Assembly (NCBI GenBank): GCA_026710525.1
Contig: JAPOQT010000023.1
Coordinates: 1-13,992, forward strand
Source of the DNA: Pseudomonadota bacterium
GTDB taxonomy: Bacteria; Bdellovibrionota_B; Oligoflexia; Oligoflexales; Bin106
DNA: 13,992 nucleotides
Direction: 5' to 3'
In this document: in pieces, positions 1 to 8,040 of the stretch
Numbering within the stretch: position 1 is the stretch's first letter
Layout: each line of letters opens with the position of its first letter
The notes under the pieces: model-generated
The model's database searches: none
What the model saw: only the letters and a program-made list of their open reading frames with translations
Told to the model about the DNA's origin: nothing
Position numbers and translations under genes: made by a program

Positions 1-1056
1 TGTGTGAAAATTTGTCACCATACCATGACCAAGCCAAGGGTGATAAAGATCTCTCTTGGTTTTTGGATAAATAAAAAGACTTGTTTCATGCCACTGATCA
101 GTGGCCCTCATCATCTGCTCGCCACAATAATGGAACGACTTGGCAAATGATTCCATAGCTCTCAAAGCTGTTGTTCCGACATACAAAATTTGATCGCCCT
201 TAGCTTGAAATTCGAGTATTTTCGCTAGTGACTTTTGCGGTATCAGGTATTTCTCTGAATGCATCTCATGTTGATTTAAGTCATCTGATCTTACGGGTAA
301 AAATGTACCGCCACCAATATGTAAGCGGATAAAGACAAATTCATGACCCTTGGCCTGTAGTTTAGCCATAAGATCATGACTAAAATGAAATCCAGCTGTT
401 GATGCTGCCACACTGCCGTAGTCTGATGATGAGTAGAGATTTTGATAACGAGCGGCATCACGAAGCATTGTTTTGCGTCTGATGTAAGGAGGTAGGGGAG
501 TAAGGCCGTACTGATCTAACCAAGTCATTAACTCCTCCCTTTGAGCATCAAAATAAATACGTGGTTTTCCTTGATCGTTACAGCGGAGCTTTGCTGTGAT
601 ACCTCCCGGTAATAGCAACACTTCTTCTGCCAGAAGTTGTTTTTGCGGACGACACAAACAAGGCACTCCCTTTTGGGGTGAGGAAGGCCGTTCAAGTAAC
701 AAGATTTCATATGGCTTACCTGTTTTCCTCTGACCGACAATCCTGGCTTTAAACACACCGCTGTCGTTAACAATCATCAGGGTTTTTCGCTGAAGTATCT
801 CAGGTAACTCAAAAAAGTGATGATCTCTGATGTTACCTTTGGTGTCCATATAACACAGACGACTTTGATCTCTCGTCTCAAGTGGCTGATGAGCTATTTT
901 ATCTTCAGGCAGGTGGTAATCAAAATCACTCAGTTTAAGGGGGGTGTCCTGAAGTTTCGGGTGCTCTTGATAGTGGCGAATACCGCAATCTTCGAATCGA
1001 TACTGATGGTCATTTGATGTCGTCTGATAAAAAAAAGGAATACTAGGAGGCATCAT
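1..1056 (-). CDS. queA: S-adenosylmethionine:tRNA ribosyltransferase-isomerase QueA (partial, C-terminus off the window)
   Basis: QueA transfers and isomerises the ribosyl part of SAM onto 7-aminomethyl-7-deazaguanine in tRNA, giving epoxyqueuosine at the wobble base; it is a cytoplasmic enzyme. The 352 codons seen contain the family landmarks: LSDFDYHLP near residue 42, a VNDSGVFKAR segment (usual form FNNTRV.PAR), LPPYI, GSVAASTAGFHF (usual GAVAAPTAGLHF), LHIGGGTFLPV followed by MHSE, VGTTALRAMES, and TNFH at the window edge. About 40 C-terminal residues should lie beyond base 1. The only in-frame ATG codons are the pair at 1056/1053, giving about 40 residues ahead of the usual N-terminus; no ATG, GTG or TTG occurs nearer, and I see no good ribosome-binding site. 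It follows the LuxE-LuxC gene by 34 bases on the same strand, so it is probably co-transcribed. Identification is firm; the start is uncertain. Confidence 0.93.
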   Translation of the reverse strand, partial: MMPPSIPFFYQTTSNDHQYRFEDCGIRHYQEHPKLQDTPLKLSDFDYHLPEDKIAHQPLETRDQSRLCYMDTKGNIRDHHFFELPEILQRKTLMIVNDSGVFKARIVGQRKTGKPYEILLLERPSSPQKGVPCLCRPQKQLLAEEVLLLPGGITAKLRCNDQGKPRIYFDAQREELMTWLDQYGLTPLPPYIRRKTMLRDAARYQNLYSSSDYGSVAASTAGFHFSHDLMAKLQAKGHEFVFIRLHIGGGTFLPVRSDDLNQHEMHSEKYLIPQKSLAKILEFQAKGDQILYVGTTALRAMESFAKSFHYCGEQMMRATDQWHETSLFIYPKTKRDLYHPWLGHGMVTNFHT

Positions 1057-1090
1057 ACTGAAATAACGTCATAATGAAAGAAGAGTACTA

Positions 1091-3493
1091 TTAGCCAAGG
1101 GAAAACAAGGGTTTATTCTCATAATAACCATCCCAGGGCTGGAGATTAAGTTCGCCTAATTTGCGAATTGAGTGACGAGATAAAACCGCATTCAACTGTT
1201 CCTGAGAGTCAGAAGCAACATAGAATATTTGTCGGTGGCTAGAGAGCATGGCGAGTAACTCTGAGAGCTCCTGATAAAATAGGGTGGGTAATACGTAGGG
1301 CAAACTCTCTAACACGAGACCAATGACATCTTTTGAGATATTATACGGTAGTCCAGCCCGATGTTTGCGACCTAAAAAATATACGGGAAATAAACACCTC
1401 GATTGTTGAGTTAGGTCCCGAGAATTATCGTTTACTGGTTTATTGTTAGCTAGCTGACCTAGGTACTCACAAGCGACGTATGAAGCGGTTAACTCTCGCC
1501 ACCGCTTCGTTACAGATAACTGATGAGTGTACGTCATCCGTGGCATCGTTTGTTCGGCCATAACCTTACGCCAAAGGGGGAAACCACTTTGGGGAAGGCA
1601 TAGTAATTGAGATGACATACACCCCCTGCCACCAAGGGCAATAAAGTCATGAAACGATAGTAATACATTATCTCGCGTGACATGTTCTAATACATTAATG
1701 GCAACCCTTGAGCCAAAGCCTAAAACCTGATGGGGAAACAGTTGTTCCAAATACTTCACCGTTTCATTTGAGCCAAATACCACGATACCATCTAAACCCT
1801 CGATATCCGTTGATTTGTTAAGTCGGGATAACTGGTGACCTATGGTCACAGGTAGTTGAAAACGACTGCTCAGCAAACCAACAAAAACAGTGAGTAGCCT
1901 GCCTTGAAGCCCTTCAGGGTATCTGATAATAACCTCTACCCCGGAGAGTAACAAGAATATAAGGGAATATAAACAAACAAGTGAGTGATTACCTGCTGGG
2001 ATCATCAGGACTTTTTTGTTTTTAGGTGTCGAGGGTATAAATGAGTCCTGCCACGCAACTTGCAGTGCCTTCTGCAGCTCATCACTCGATTGAGGTAGTG
2101 CTTGACACAGATGCTGGTAACCTAACGTTGCCACTTTAGGATCAAAAAATTCTTCTATGAGTAGCTGTAAGCATTGTTTTCCTCGAAAAAATCCTGTTAA
2201 AAAGGAGAGCATCTCAGCGGGAGAAACGTGAGTAGGTGTTTGATCTCCTATGCCTGTTAGGCTAATCATGGTGGTTGTGTGACGACTTAAATCTATTAAA
2301 GAAGGATCACCTATTTTCTTAGTCCCATAATCACTACCTTGCAAACTGTTCACCCTCAGGGAGCAACCTTTACTCTCTGTTATGACAACTCGACCAGCAG
2401 GCCAAAAACCTCCCATATCTGATAACTGAACAACATCCTCCATATTCATAGGATAAGGAAAGTCCCAGCGCAAAGGATCATAGAGACACAACTCACCTAC
2501 GTCTCCCTTGTTAATCTGGCACCGACCTTGATCAGATTCTGGCTTAGCTCGAAACCACACAGTCTGGTCTTTCTCGGTGGTGCGAATAGCTATTTTGACA
2601 TAGTTTGGAAAATAATAAGGCCTTTGAAATGATGGTATTCCATGACCATCAAGAAAACTCCATGCCTGACTGGCTAATTCACTAGCAGAATACTCACCAC
2701 CAATATGAGCTAAGGGAATATGGAGTATCTTTGAAATGTGATAATACAACTCTTTTCTTAATTGAGAGAAACCAAGGTTATGGGATGAGGTGTGGCTTTT
2801 AAATCCTCCTGTTTCGAAACAAAAGACCATGCTTTTAAAGTGTTTTTGACCAGCGTGACTCATCTTAATAGGAGTGTCGGTGGTTAAAAAGTGCTCAGCA
2901 GTTCCAAAAATCCATAAAGGCTGAGCTTTTTTTTGTGCTAAATCAGCAAGCTTGGATAAACTGGGTAGTTCAGTGATATATATGACGTCCATATACTCAG
3001 CAAACCAGTGAATCATCTGAGCTAAGCTTGAATCTGGCCAATCATTTATTTTGGGAATGAGACTAATACCTTGGAAATCATCAGCCTTAAAACCTGTTCT
3101 CTCAAGAACATGAATAAATTGAATGACTGAACTTAACTTATATAACTGTAGTCCCACTTTTGAAAAAAGACTTCTTGATCTTCCCGGTGGTTTTATCCAT
3201 GGTTGTTCTTGTTGCCTGTGGTGATTTTCGGTACCAGATGATAAAAATACTCGATGACTCTCCCTATTTTTCCATAGTGGTTGTTTTAAATGAGGCCATT
3301 TAAACCATGAGACGGGTACGGGAGATATATTGGGATCAAATTCATAATCCTGATGCTGGCTGCGACCACCATTTTTCATCAAAAGATCGGCCGCTCTTTG
3401 CCACTCAGGCTGCAAACTTTTACTGGTAAGCAGTATATGATCTAATTCATCATAGGGAGATTTTTTCATTGGTTTTGACCGCGTGACTTTCAT
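1091..3493 (-). CDS. Fused LuxE-type acyl-protein synthetase / LuxC-type acyl-CoA reductase
   Basis: This single 800-residue chain joins two families that are normally separate proteins. Residues about 10-390 look like LuxE, which activates a fatty acid with ATP and hands the acyl group to a cysteine: an FLSSGT motif (83-88), a WIFGTAEHF segment (194-202), ETGGFKSH (227-234), EYSASELASQ (268-277), GELCLYDP (333-340), and a KGCS motif with Cys377 at the place where LuxE carries its conserved acyl-accepting cysteine. Residues about 420-800 look like LuxC, the NADPH-dependent reductase that forms the aldehyde: VLMIPAGN (495-502), VVFGSNET (571-578), GFGSRVAI (592-599) and GGRGCMSS, whose Cys625 matches the catalytic cysteine. 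All expected nucleophiles are present, so both halves are probably active. Inferred product: an aldehyde from an unknown fatty or branched acyl substrate. The start ATG at 3493 lacks a clear ribosome-binding site; ATG at 3469 is an alternative. There are 226 bases back to prfB and 34 on to queA. Confidence 0.85.
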   Translation of the reverse strand: MKVTRSKPMKKSPYDELDHILLTSKSLQPEWQRAADLLMKNGGRSQHQDYEFDPNISPVPVSWFKWPHLKQPLWKNRESHRVFLSSGTENHHRQQEQPWIKPPGRSRSLFSKVGLQLYKLSSVIQFIHVLERTGFKADDFQGISLIPKINDWPDSSLAQMIHWFAEYMDVIYITELPSLSKLADLAQKKAQPLWIFGTAEHFLTTDTPIKMSHAGQKHFKSMVFCFETGGFKSHTSSHNLGFSQLRKELYYHISKILHIPLAHIGGEYSASELASQAWSFLDGHGIPSFQRPYYFPNYVKIAIRTTEKDQTVWFRAKPESDQGRCQINKGDVGELCLYDPLRWDFPYPMNMEDVVQLSDMGGFWPAGRVVITESKGCSLRVNSLQGSDYGTKKIGDPSLIDLSRHTTTMISLTGIGDQTPTHVSPAEMLSFLTGFFRGKQCLQLLIEEFFDPKVATLGYQHLCQALPQSSDELQKALQVAWQDSFIPSTPKNKKVLMIPAGNHSLVCLYSLIFLLLSGVEVIIRYPEGLQGRLLTVFVGLLSSRFQLPVTIGHQLSRLNKSTDIEGLDGIVVFGSNETVKYLEQLFPHQVLGFGSRVAINVLEHVTRDNVLLSFHDFIALGGRGCMSSQLLCLPQSGFPLWRKVMAEQTMPRMTYTHQLSVTKRWRELTASYVACEYLGQLANNKPVNDNSRDLTQQSRCLFPVYFLGRKHRAGLPYNISKDVIGLVLESLPYVLPTLFYQELSELLAMLSSHRQIFYVASDSQEQLNAVLSRHSIRKLGELNLQPWDGYYENKPLFSLG

Positions 3494-3719
3494 TTAAGCG
3501 AGAATTTAACACACACTAGTAAGAATGCTCTAGTTAAAAATAACCTAAGTTACTTTTTGATGGCATTGGGTAATGACACACTGATGACGTATTTTGGCAG
3601 TTATCTATCTGTTATAACCATGGTTGCGTCTCAGTTCGATTAATGAAATCATGGCTCAATACCAGTATGTGGCCCAAGAAGTTTTAGATGAGTTAAAGTT
3701 AAAGAAGGTGTTACAAACC
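3494..3719. other. Intergenic gap between prfB and the luxE-luxC fusion
   Basis: This 226-base gap is the longest inside the minus-strand run from liuC to queA. It may hold a promoter for the luxE-luxC/queA pair, but I find no convincing -35/-10 pair and no hairpin with a T-run that would end prfB transcription. A 34-codon plus-strand ORF starting at 3651 runs into the 3' end of prfB and is treated as chance. Confidence 0.4.
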
Positions 3720-4818
3720 TTAAGACTTAAGAAGATATGCCCGGATAATATCTGATAGATTGCCATTTAAAACATCCTCCGGCGCTGAGGACTCGTATGA
3801 TGACCGATGATCTTTTACCAGTTTAAATGGATGAAGAGTATAAGTGCGTATCTGGGAGCCAAAAGAAATATCCGATTTTTCCTGCACCCCTTTAGACAAT
3901 TGTTCGTTTTTTTTCTGCTCTTCCCATTCGTAGAGCTTTGCTTTGAGTAACTTCATACACTTTTCCTTGTTTTGGTGTTGTGACCTTTGGGATTGAGATT
4001 GCACAACAATGCCACTAGGAAGATGGGTCATGCGAACCGCTGAATCAGTCTTGTTCACATGTTGACCTCCAGCCCCGGACGCTCGATAAGTATCGATGCG
4101 AAGGTCCTTTGGGAGGATCTCAATATTTATTGAGTCATCGACTAACGCTGTTACATGAACCGAAGCAAAACTCGTATGTCGTCTTGCTCCCGAATCAAAA
4201 GGTGAAATTCGAATCAAACGGTGAACTCCTGATTCTCCTTTCAAATAACCATAGGCCATCTCCCCTGAGATTTCACACTCAACGCTTTTCACTCCAGCAG
4301 TATCGCCTGGGTGTTCCGCAATCACAGTACAAGACCATTGATTTTTTTGGCTAAAACGATCATACATTCGCCATAACATGGACGCCCAATCACAGGATTC
4401 AACGCCACCAGCACCCGCTTGAATGGTGAGCAAAGCATCATGGTGATCGAGACTATGAGAGAGAAAATGTTGAATTTCTAGCTGCCCTGTTAACTCTTCT
4501 AATTTTTGCAGCATAGTGGTGGCTTCAGCCAGGAATGCTAAATCCTCTCTGGCGAGCTCTAAAGCAGCTAATAAATCTTGTCTTAATGTTTGTAGAGAGC
4601 GAGTGGCTTGGGTAAACTTTTCGAGTGATTTCATGTTTTTTAAAAAATCACCGCTAGAGGTTGATTTTTGCCAAAAATCAGGGTCGTTAGCTAACTGGTC
4701 TTCAAGATCAGCTAGTTTTTTTTCTTGGCTACTTATGTCAAAGATAACCCCATAATTCATCTACTTTCTCTGACGCTTTCTGTACTCTTTGGGCTAGGGT
4801 TGAGATATCTAAGGTCAT
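3720..4818 (-). CDS. prfB: Peptide chain release factor 2 (RF2), read through a programmed +1 frameshift
   Basis: RF2 ends translation at UGA and UAA. The gene is in two frames. ATG at 4818 opens 26 codons ending GGT TAT CTT, then an in-frame TGA at 4740-4738 followed by C. Slipping +1 on CTT TGA C continues at GAC (4739) and runs to 3720, giving 365 residues, the same length as E. coli RF2. In that numbering the UGA-reading SPF motif is at 205-207 and the catalytic GGQ at 250-252, exactly as in E. coli, and residue 246 is Ala. A GGGG stretch just before TAT CTT can act as the internal Shine-Dalgarno that stimulates slippage. The start has a GGGAG ribosome-binding site 8 to 9 bases upstream. 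A start at 4760 is possible on paper, but it would remove the conserved N-terminus and has no support. It lies 73 bases after the liuD-like gene. Confidence 0.97.
4738..4751 (-). promoter_or_regulatory. prfB programmed +1 frameshift site (GGGG TTAT CTT TGA)
   Basis: On the minus strand the order is a GGGG internal Shine-Dalgarno (4751-4748), TAT, the slippery CTT (4743-4741), then TGA (4740-4738) with C next. This matches the known RF2 autoregulation site: when RF2 is scarce the ribosome pauses at UGA and slips forward to make more RF2. The TGA is codon 27 here, against codon 26 in E. coli. The protein similarity changes frame at precisely this point. Confidence 0.95.
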
Positions 4819-4891
4819 TTGGTGCGTCTCCCTACTTTGCCCACAATTAAGCCTATCCCTATTATCCTAACATATTCATAGTAGAGTGGGG

Positions 4892-7168
4892 TCACTTATG
4901 ATCTTCTCTCACCGGATATACTGTTGCCATGATGTCGCCATGATTAACCATATCTCCCAATTGACAACGCACCTCATCAATGTGCCAAAGAGTATGTGTC
5001 CTGTTTTTCATATGTCGTGGCACAATATCTAAAATAAGAATACTAATCTCCATTTTCATCGACTCCATTTTAAAACAAATATCTCTTATTTTTAGGGGTA
5101 CATTGGCTTTGATTTCGGTTACTCGGCCCGACATAGGTGCCTTAATAGCAAAGCTATCTGGCGCTGAGTTGTCAGCCTTTTTTGACAAGATGGAGGGTCC
5201 TTGGTTTTGACCCATATCTGATAGATTCTGCCAGATAGTGATCCCATTTTTATCACCAACCAAAAGCCATACTGTTTTATCTGGTTGGGTAGCTAAGGCC
5301 ATAGCCATATGTTGCCAGTGGTTATTTGTGGAGATAATCACGGCAAAATCAAGAGAACCTAAATCATCGCTGGAATAGGAGGCGACCCGATCAAGAAATT
5401 TTATGAAGTTTTTCCCAGTAAAATAAAATGACTCTGTTTTTCGAGGATCTGTTATATGGGTAGTAGCGACAAATAGAGAGGACACCTCCTTGTTTGATGA
5501 CAGAGTGATACTCGAGGGTCCGGTGAATATCTCGTGAACCTTAGCCACACTTGACATCTGATAACTTCCTGGTTTGTCTCTATTTGCTGTAAGAATATGG
5601 TGAGCAGAACTAGCTAGAGCACTCAGAACATGGTCTGGTATCTTCTTGAGTGGGTGGTTGGCTAGGTTACTTTGTAACTGATTAATCATATGATCCATAT
5701 GTGCTGCTAAAAAAGAGCAGTGAGGAACTGATTGCTGAAAAACCTCTAAGGATAATAAGGTGATGAGAAACTTCTGGTTAGTTGTCGGGCCAAGATAAAT
5801 AAGCTGACATAATGCCCATTTAAGGGCGCCGATGGCTTGCTGCCTTGAGGGGGCCCAAACAATTACCTTACTAATCATCGAGTCAAATTCTCCTGAAATA
5901 GGGCTCCCCATCTCTACTCCCGTATCGTAACGAATACGAGCTTGTCCTAGAGATTCGGGAAAAAATCTCTGTAATTGGTGTTTGGGTAAAAATAAAATAA
6001 TGTCACCCGTACATGGGCGGAAGTTTTTCAGTGGGTCTTCTGAGCAAATTCTTGCTTGAATACTGTGACCAAAAGGAGTCGCTTTTTTGCTTGCCATATA
6101 CTCAAACAGAGACTGACCACGGGCTATGAGTAGCTGTATTGCTACAAGATCAACTTGCCAAATTTCTTCGGTAACCGTATGTTCGACTTGCAAGCGCGGA
6201 TTAATTTCTAAGAACACAAAACTATAACAAGGCTTCTGTAACTTGGGAGAGCCCTTAAGGTTATCATCATCTGGAAAAATTAAAAACTCTACTGTGCCTA
6301 CGCCATGATAATCGCAGGCTGCCACTAAAGCTTGTCCTGACTTTTCTAATACGTCAGCTAGTTTTTCTTTTTCACTGGCATAGTTGGTATAAAGCTGATC
6401 AATGTTCGGTGGTGGAGATTCTTCAAGAAATTTCTGATAGTTTCTCTGGATAGATCCATCCCTTAAACCAAGACAAACACATTCACCAAAGATGTCACGA
6501 GCAATTTGAACTTCAATGTGACGAGCGTTACCATAATACTTTTCTATCAAAATTCTTGATTCTTTAAAATACAACTGACCTTCGCGAGCTGATCGCGCAC
6601 ATGATTGATTGAGTTCACGGGGGTAATGGACTTTAACAATAGAACGACCACCGCCACCACCGGCTGACTTAATCAGAATGGGATAACCTAGTTTGCTTGA
6701 TTGTTGATGGATTTTATCTTGGTCTTGTGGATAAAGATAAGCCTGATTTGAGCCTTTAGGAATGGGGATGCCTTGTTCATGGGCAAGATTTTTAGCTGCT
6801 GATTTAGCAGCAAGGAGTTTCATGGTTTGATGGGATGGTCCGATCCAAATTAATCCAGATTCGTCGGTTTTTTGAGCAAACTTGGGGTTTTCTGAAAGAA
6901 AGCCCCAACCTGGATGAATAGCGTCACAACCCCGCTCTTTTGCCGTTTTCAGCCAAAAATCTATGTCGAGATAGACGCTTAGCAAATCTTTGCTGTGAGA
7001 CAGCCGGATGTATTCTATATCGTATTGCCTTAGGTACCACGGTGGCTCTTTTTCTTCGAGGAGAGCAACACATCGAATGTTTTGATTGTTAGCTGATCTT
7101 ACTACCCTTCTTAGGGCGTCTCCTCTTGCAGCAACAAGTAGTTTATTAATAATATTCTGTTCACGCAC
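4892..7168 (-). CDS. liuD: Biotin carboxylase/biotin carrier subunit of an acyl-CoA carboxylase, probably methylcrotonyl-CoA carboxylase alpha (LiuD/MccA-like)
   Basis: This subunit carboxylates its own biotin using ATP and bicarbonate, then presents it to the carboxyltransferase subunit, here most likely the LiuB-like protein at 10549-12135. The biotin carboxylase domain shows HPGWGFLSENP, the ATP-binding SAGGGGGRS loop, RDGSIQRNYQKFLEE, EINPRLQVEHTVTE and IQARICSEDP. The C-terminal carrier domain has KAPMSG and ESMKMEIS, in which Lys705 is the biotin attachment residue. Oddities: the first motif reads AARGD instead of the usual ANRGE; the protein is 758 residues against about 650-670 for MccA; and the hairpin after the biotin lysine is about ten residues longer than usual. 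The GTG start at 7168 has GAGG seven bases upstream. It begins 27 bases after the exonuclease stop. Pyruvate or another acyl-CoA carboxylase alpha subunit is possible, but the liuB/liuC context favours methylcrotonyl-CoA. Confidence 0.85.
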   Translation of the reverse strand: MREQNIINKLLVAARGDALRRVVRSANNQNIRCVALLEEKEPPWYLRQYDIEYIRLSHSKDLLSVYLDIDFWLKTAKERGCDAIHPGWGFLSENPKFAQKTDESGLIWIGPSHQTMKLLAAKSAAKNLAHEQGIPIPKGSNQAYLYPQDQDKIHQQSSKLGYPILIKSAGGGGGRSIVKVHYPRELNQSCARSAREGQLYFKESRILIEKYYGNARHIEVQIARDIFGECVCLGLRDGSIQRNYQKFLEESPPPNIDQLYTNYASEKEKLADVLEKSGQALVAACDYHGVGTVEFLIFPDDDNLKGSPKLQKPCYSFVFLEINPRLQVEHTVTEEIWQVDLVAIQLLIARGQSLFEYMASKKATPFGHSIQARICSEDPLKNFRPCTGDIILFLPKHQLQRFFPESLGQARIRYDTGVEMGSPISGEFDSMISKVIVWAPSRQQAIGALKWALCQLIYLGPTTNQKFLITLLSLEVFQQSVPHCSFLAAHMDHMINQLQSNLANHPLKKIPDHVLSALASSAHHILTANRDKPGSYQMSSVAKVHEIFTGPSSITLSSNKEVSSLFVATTHITDPRKTESFYFTGKNFIKFLDRVASYSSDDLGSLDFAVIISTNNHWQHMAMALATQPDKTVWLLVGDKNGITIWQNLSDMGQNQGPSILSKKADNSAPDSFAIKAPMSGRVTEIKANVPLKIRDICFKMESMKMEISILILDIVPRHMKNRTHTLWHIDEVRCQLGDMVNHGDIMATVYPVREDHK

Positions 7169-7195
7169 CTGAGAGCCTCAGTGTGGATAGTGGTT

Positions 7196-7870
7196 TTAGC
7201 TATGATAATATCTAGCTAAACTAGCGTAAGTGGATGAAAGGGATAAGGATTCAAGCATATTCCTAAACACTATGCCAGTCACACGAGCATCATCTAAGGA
7301 GCGGTGTTGGGTATGATAGGCGACCTGATAATGCTCAGCTAAACTAGTAAGCTTTTTACTGGGGAGATCAGATAGTAAATCTCTCGCCATCTTCAAGGTA
7401 CACAAACAAGGGTAATCTAATACCATATTCTGTCGTGATAGCTCTGCTTCCATCATCGGTATGTCGAAGGAGCTATTATGACAGATTAAAACCGAGCCTT
7501 TGATAAACTCAATAAATTTCGGTATCGCCTCTGAAATGCGTGGTTTACCTTCGAGCATGGCAGGGTTAATGCCGGTGAGTTTTTGTACTTCTTTGGGTAT
7601 TACTCGGTCCACTTTAACCAAGGTGGAAAAATGATCCACCTCTTTAGTGCCCATATATTTCATACCACCCAACTCAATAATTCGATCTGATTCCCTACTA
7701 AATCCAGTGGTTTCAAGATCAAAAATAACCCAAGGAACATCGATGATTTTTTGCTCTGGTTTCACTTGAAAACGGTAAGTCTGACGCAATGAAACTGTTT
7801 TGATGGGTGTGGTGTCTTTTGGTGGGAAAAACACACTATAAAAGGGAGAATGTTTGAGTTTAGCGCTCAC
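7196..7870 (-). CDS. DnaQ-like DEDDh 3'-5' exonuclease
   Basis: This is a 224-residue protein of the DEDDh exonuclease superfamily (DnaQ/PolC epsilon, RNase T and relatives), which removes nucleotides from 3' ends with two metal ions. All five residues are visible: Asp51 and Glu53 in FDLETTGF, Asp136 in HNSSFDIP, and His189 with Asp194 in HRSLDDAR. About 45 residues precede the domain and have no recognisable fold. There is no polymerase, helicase or GIY-YIG domain, so the exact substrate (proofreading, repair or RNA processing) cannot be told. GTG at 7870 is the only usable start: the frame has a stop a few codons upstream. Its GTG overlaps the TGA of the 57-residue ORF, and the liuD-like gene starts 27 bases after it. 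Its place inside a set of acyl-CoA genes is unusual and looks like operon packing rather than shared function. Confidence 0.88.
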   Translation of the reverse strand: MSAKLKHSPFYSVFFPPKDTTPIKTVSLRQTYRFQVKPEQKIIDVPWVIFDLETTGFSRESDRIIELGGMKYMGTKEVDHFSTLVKVDRVIPKEVQKLTGINPAMLEGKPRISEAIPKFIEFIKGSVLICHNSSFDIPMMEAELSRQNMVLDYPCLCTLKMARDLLSDLPSKKLTSLAEHYQVAYHTQHRSLDDARVTGIVFRNMLESLSLSSTYASLARYYHS

Positions 7871-8040
7871 AGATCCATATCTTTCTTAGAGTGAATAATA
7901 TTCTTCGGTGTAGAATACTGGGTGACTTTGATGTCGCTCCCCATATTTAGCATATTTTTTACAGAGATTCTACTGAGCTGATCCCGTGACTGCCGTCGGT
8001 GTTGCAGAGTAGATATCTTGGCTAAAAAACTGGTCGGCAT
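7867..8040 (-). CDS. Possible small basic protein, 57 residues, unknown function
   Basis: The ATG at 8040 follows the liuC stop directly (TAA then ATG) and the frame stays open for 57 codons, ending in a TGA that overlaps the GTG of the exonuclease gene. It therefore fills exactly the space between its neighbours, as expected for a translationally coupled gene. The product is rich in Lys and Arg, begins MPTSFLAKIS and ends KKDMDL, with no signal peptide, membrane segment or cysteine. I recognise no family. It could also be a non-coding spacer of about 170 bases that is open by chance; there is no separate ribosome-binding site. Comparison with relatives would settle it. Confidence 0.4.
   Translation of the reverse strand: MPTSFLAKISTLQHRRQSRDQLSRISVKNMLNMGSDIKVTQYSTPKNIIHSKKDMDL

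Noticed and set aside
528..773. 81-codon minus-strand ORF.
   Set aside because: It is a shifted frame inside queA; the queA frame carries the family motifs across the same bases.
817..1017. 66-codon plus-strand ORF opposite the start of queA.
   Set aside because: It is antisense to the QueA N-terminal motif and has no ribosome-binding site or recognisable content.
1091..3493. Bioluminescence operon suggested by LuxE and LuxC domains.
   Set aside because: There is no luxA, luxB or luxD in the window, and LuxE/LuxC relatives occur widely in non-luminous bacteria.
3651..3755. Plus-strand ORF of 34 codons beginning MAQYQYV, which briefly recalls the start of the ABC-F protein EttA.
   Set aside because: Similarity ends after a few residues, there is no ATPase motif, and the ORF runs antisense into the conserved C-terminus of RF2.
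7201..7360. CAGCTAAACTAG-like words repeated within the exonuclease gene.
   Set aside because: They are short, imperfect and explained by coding sequence.
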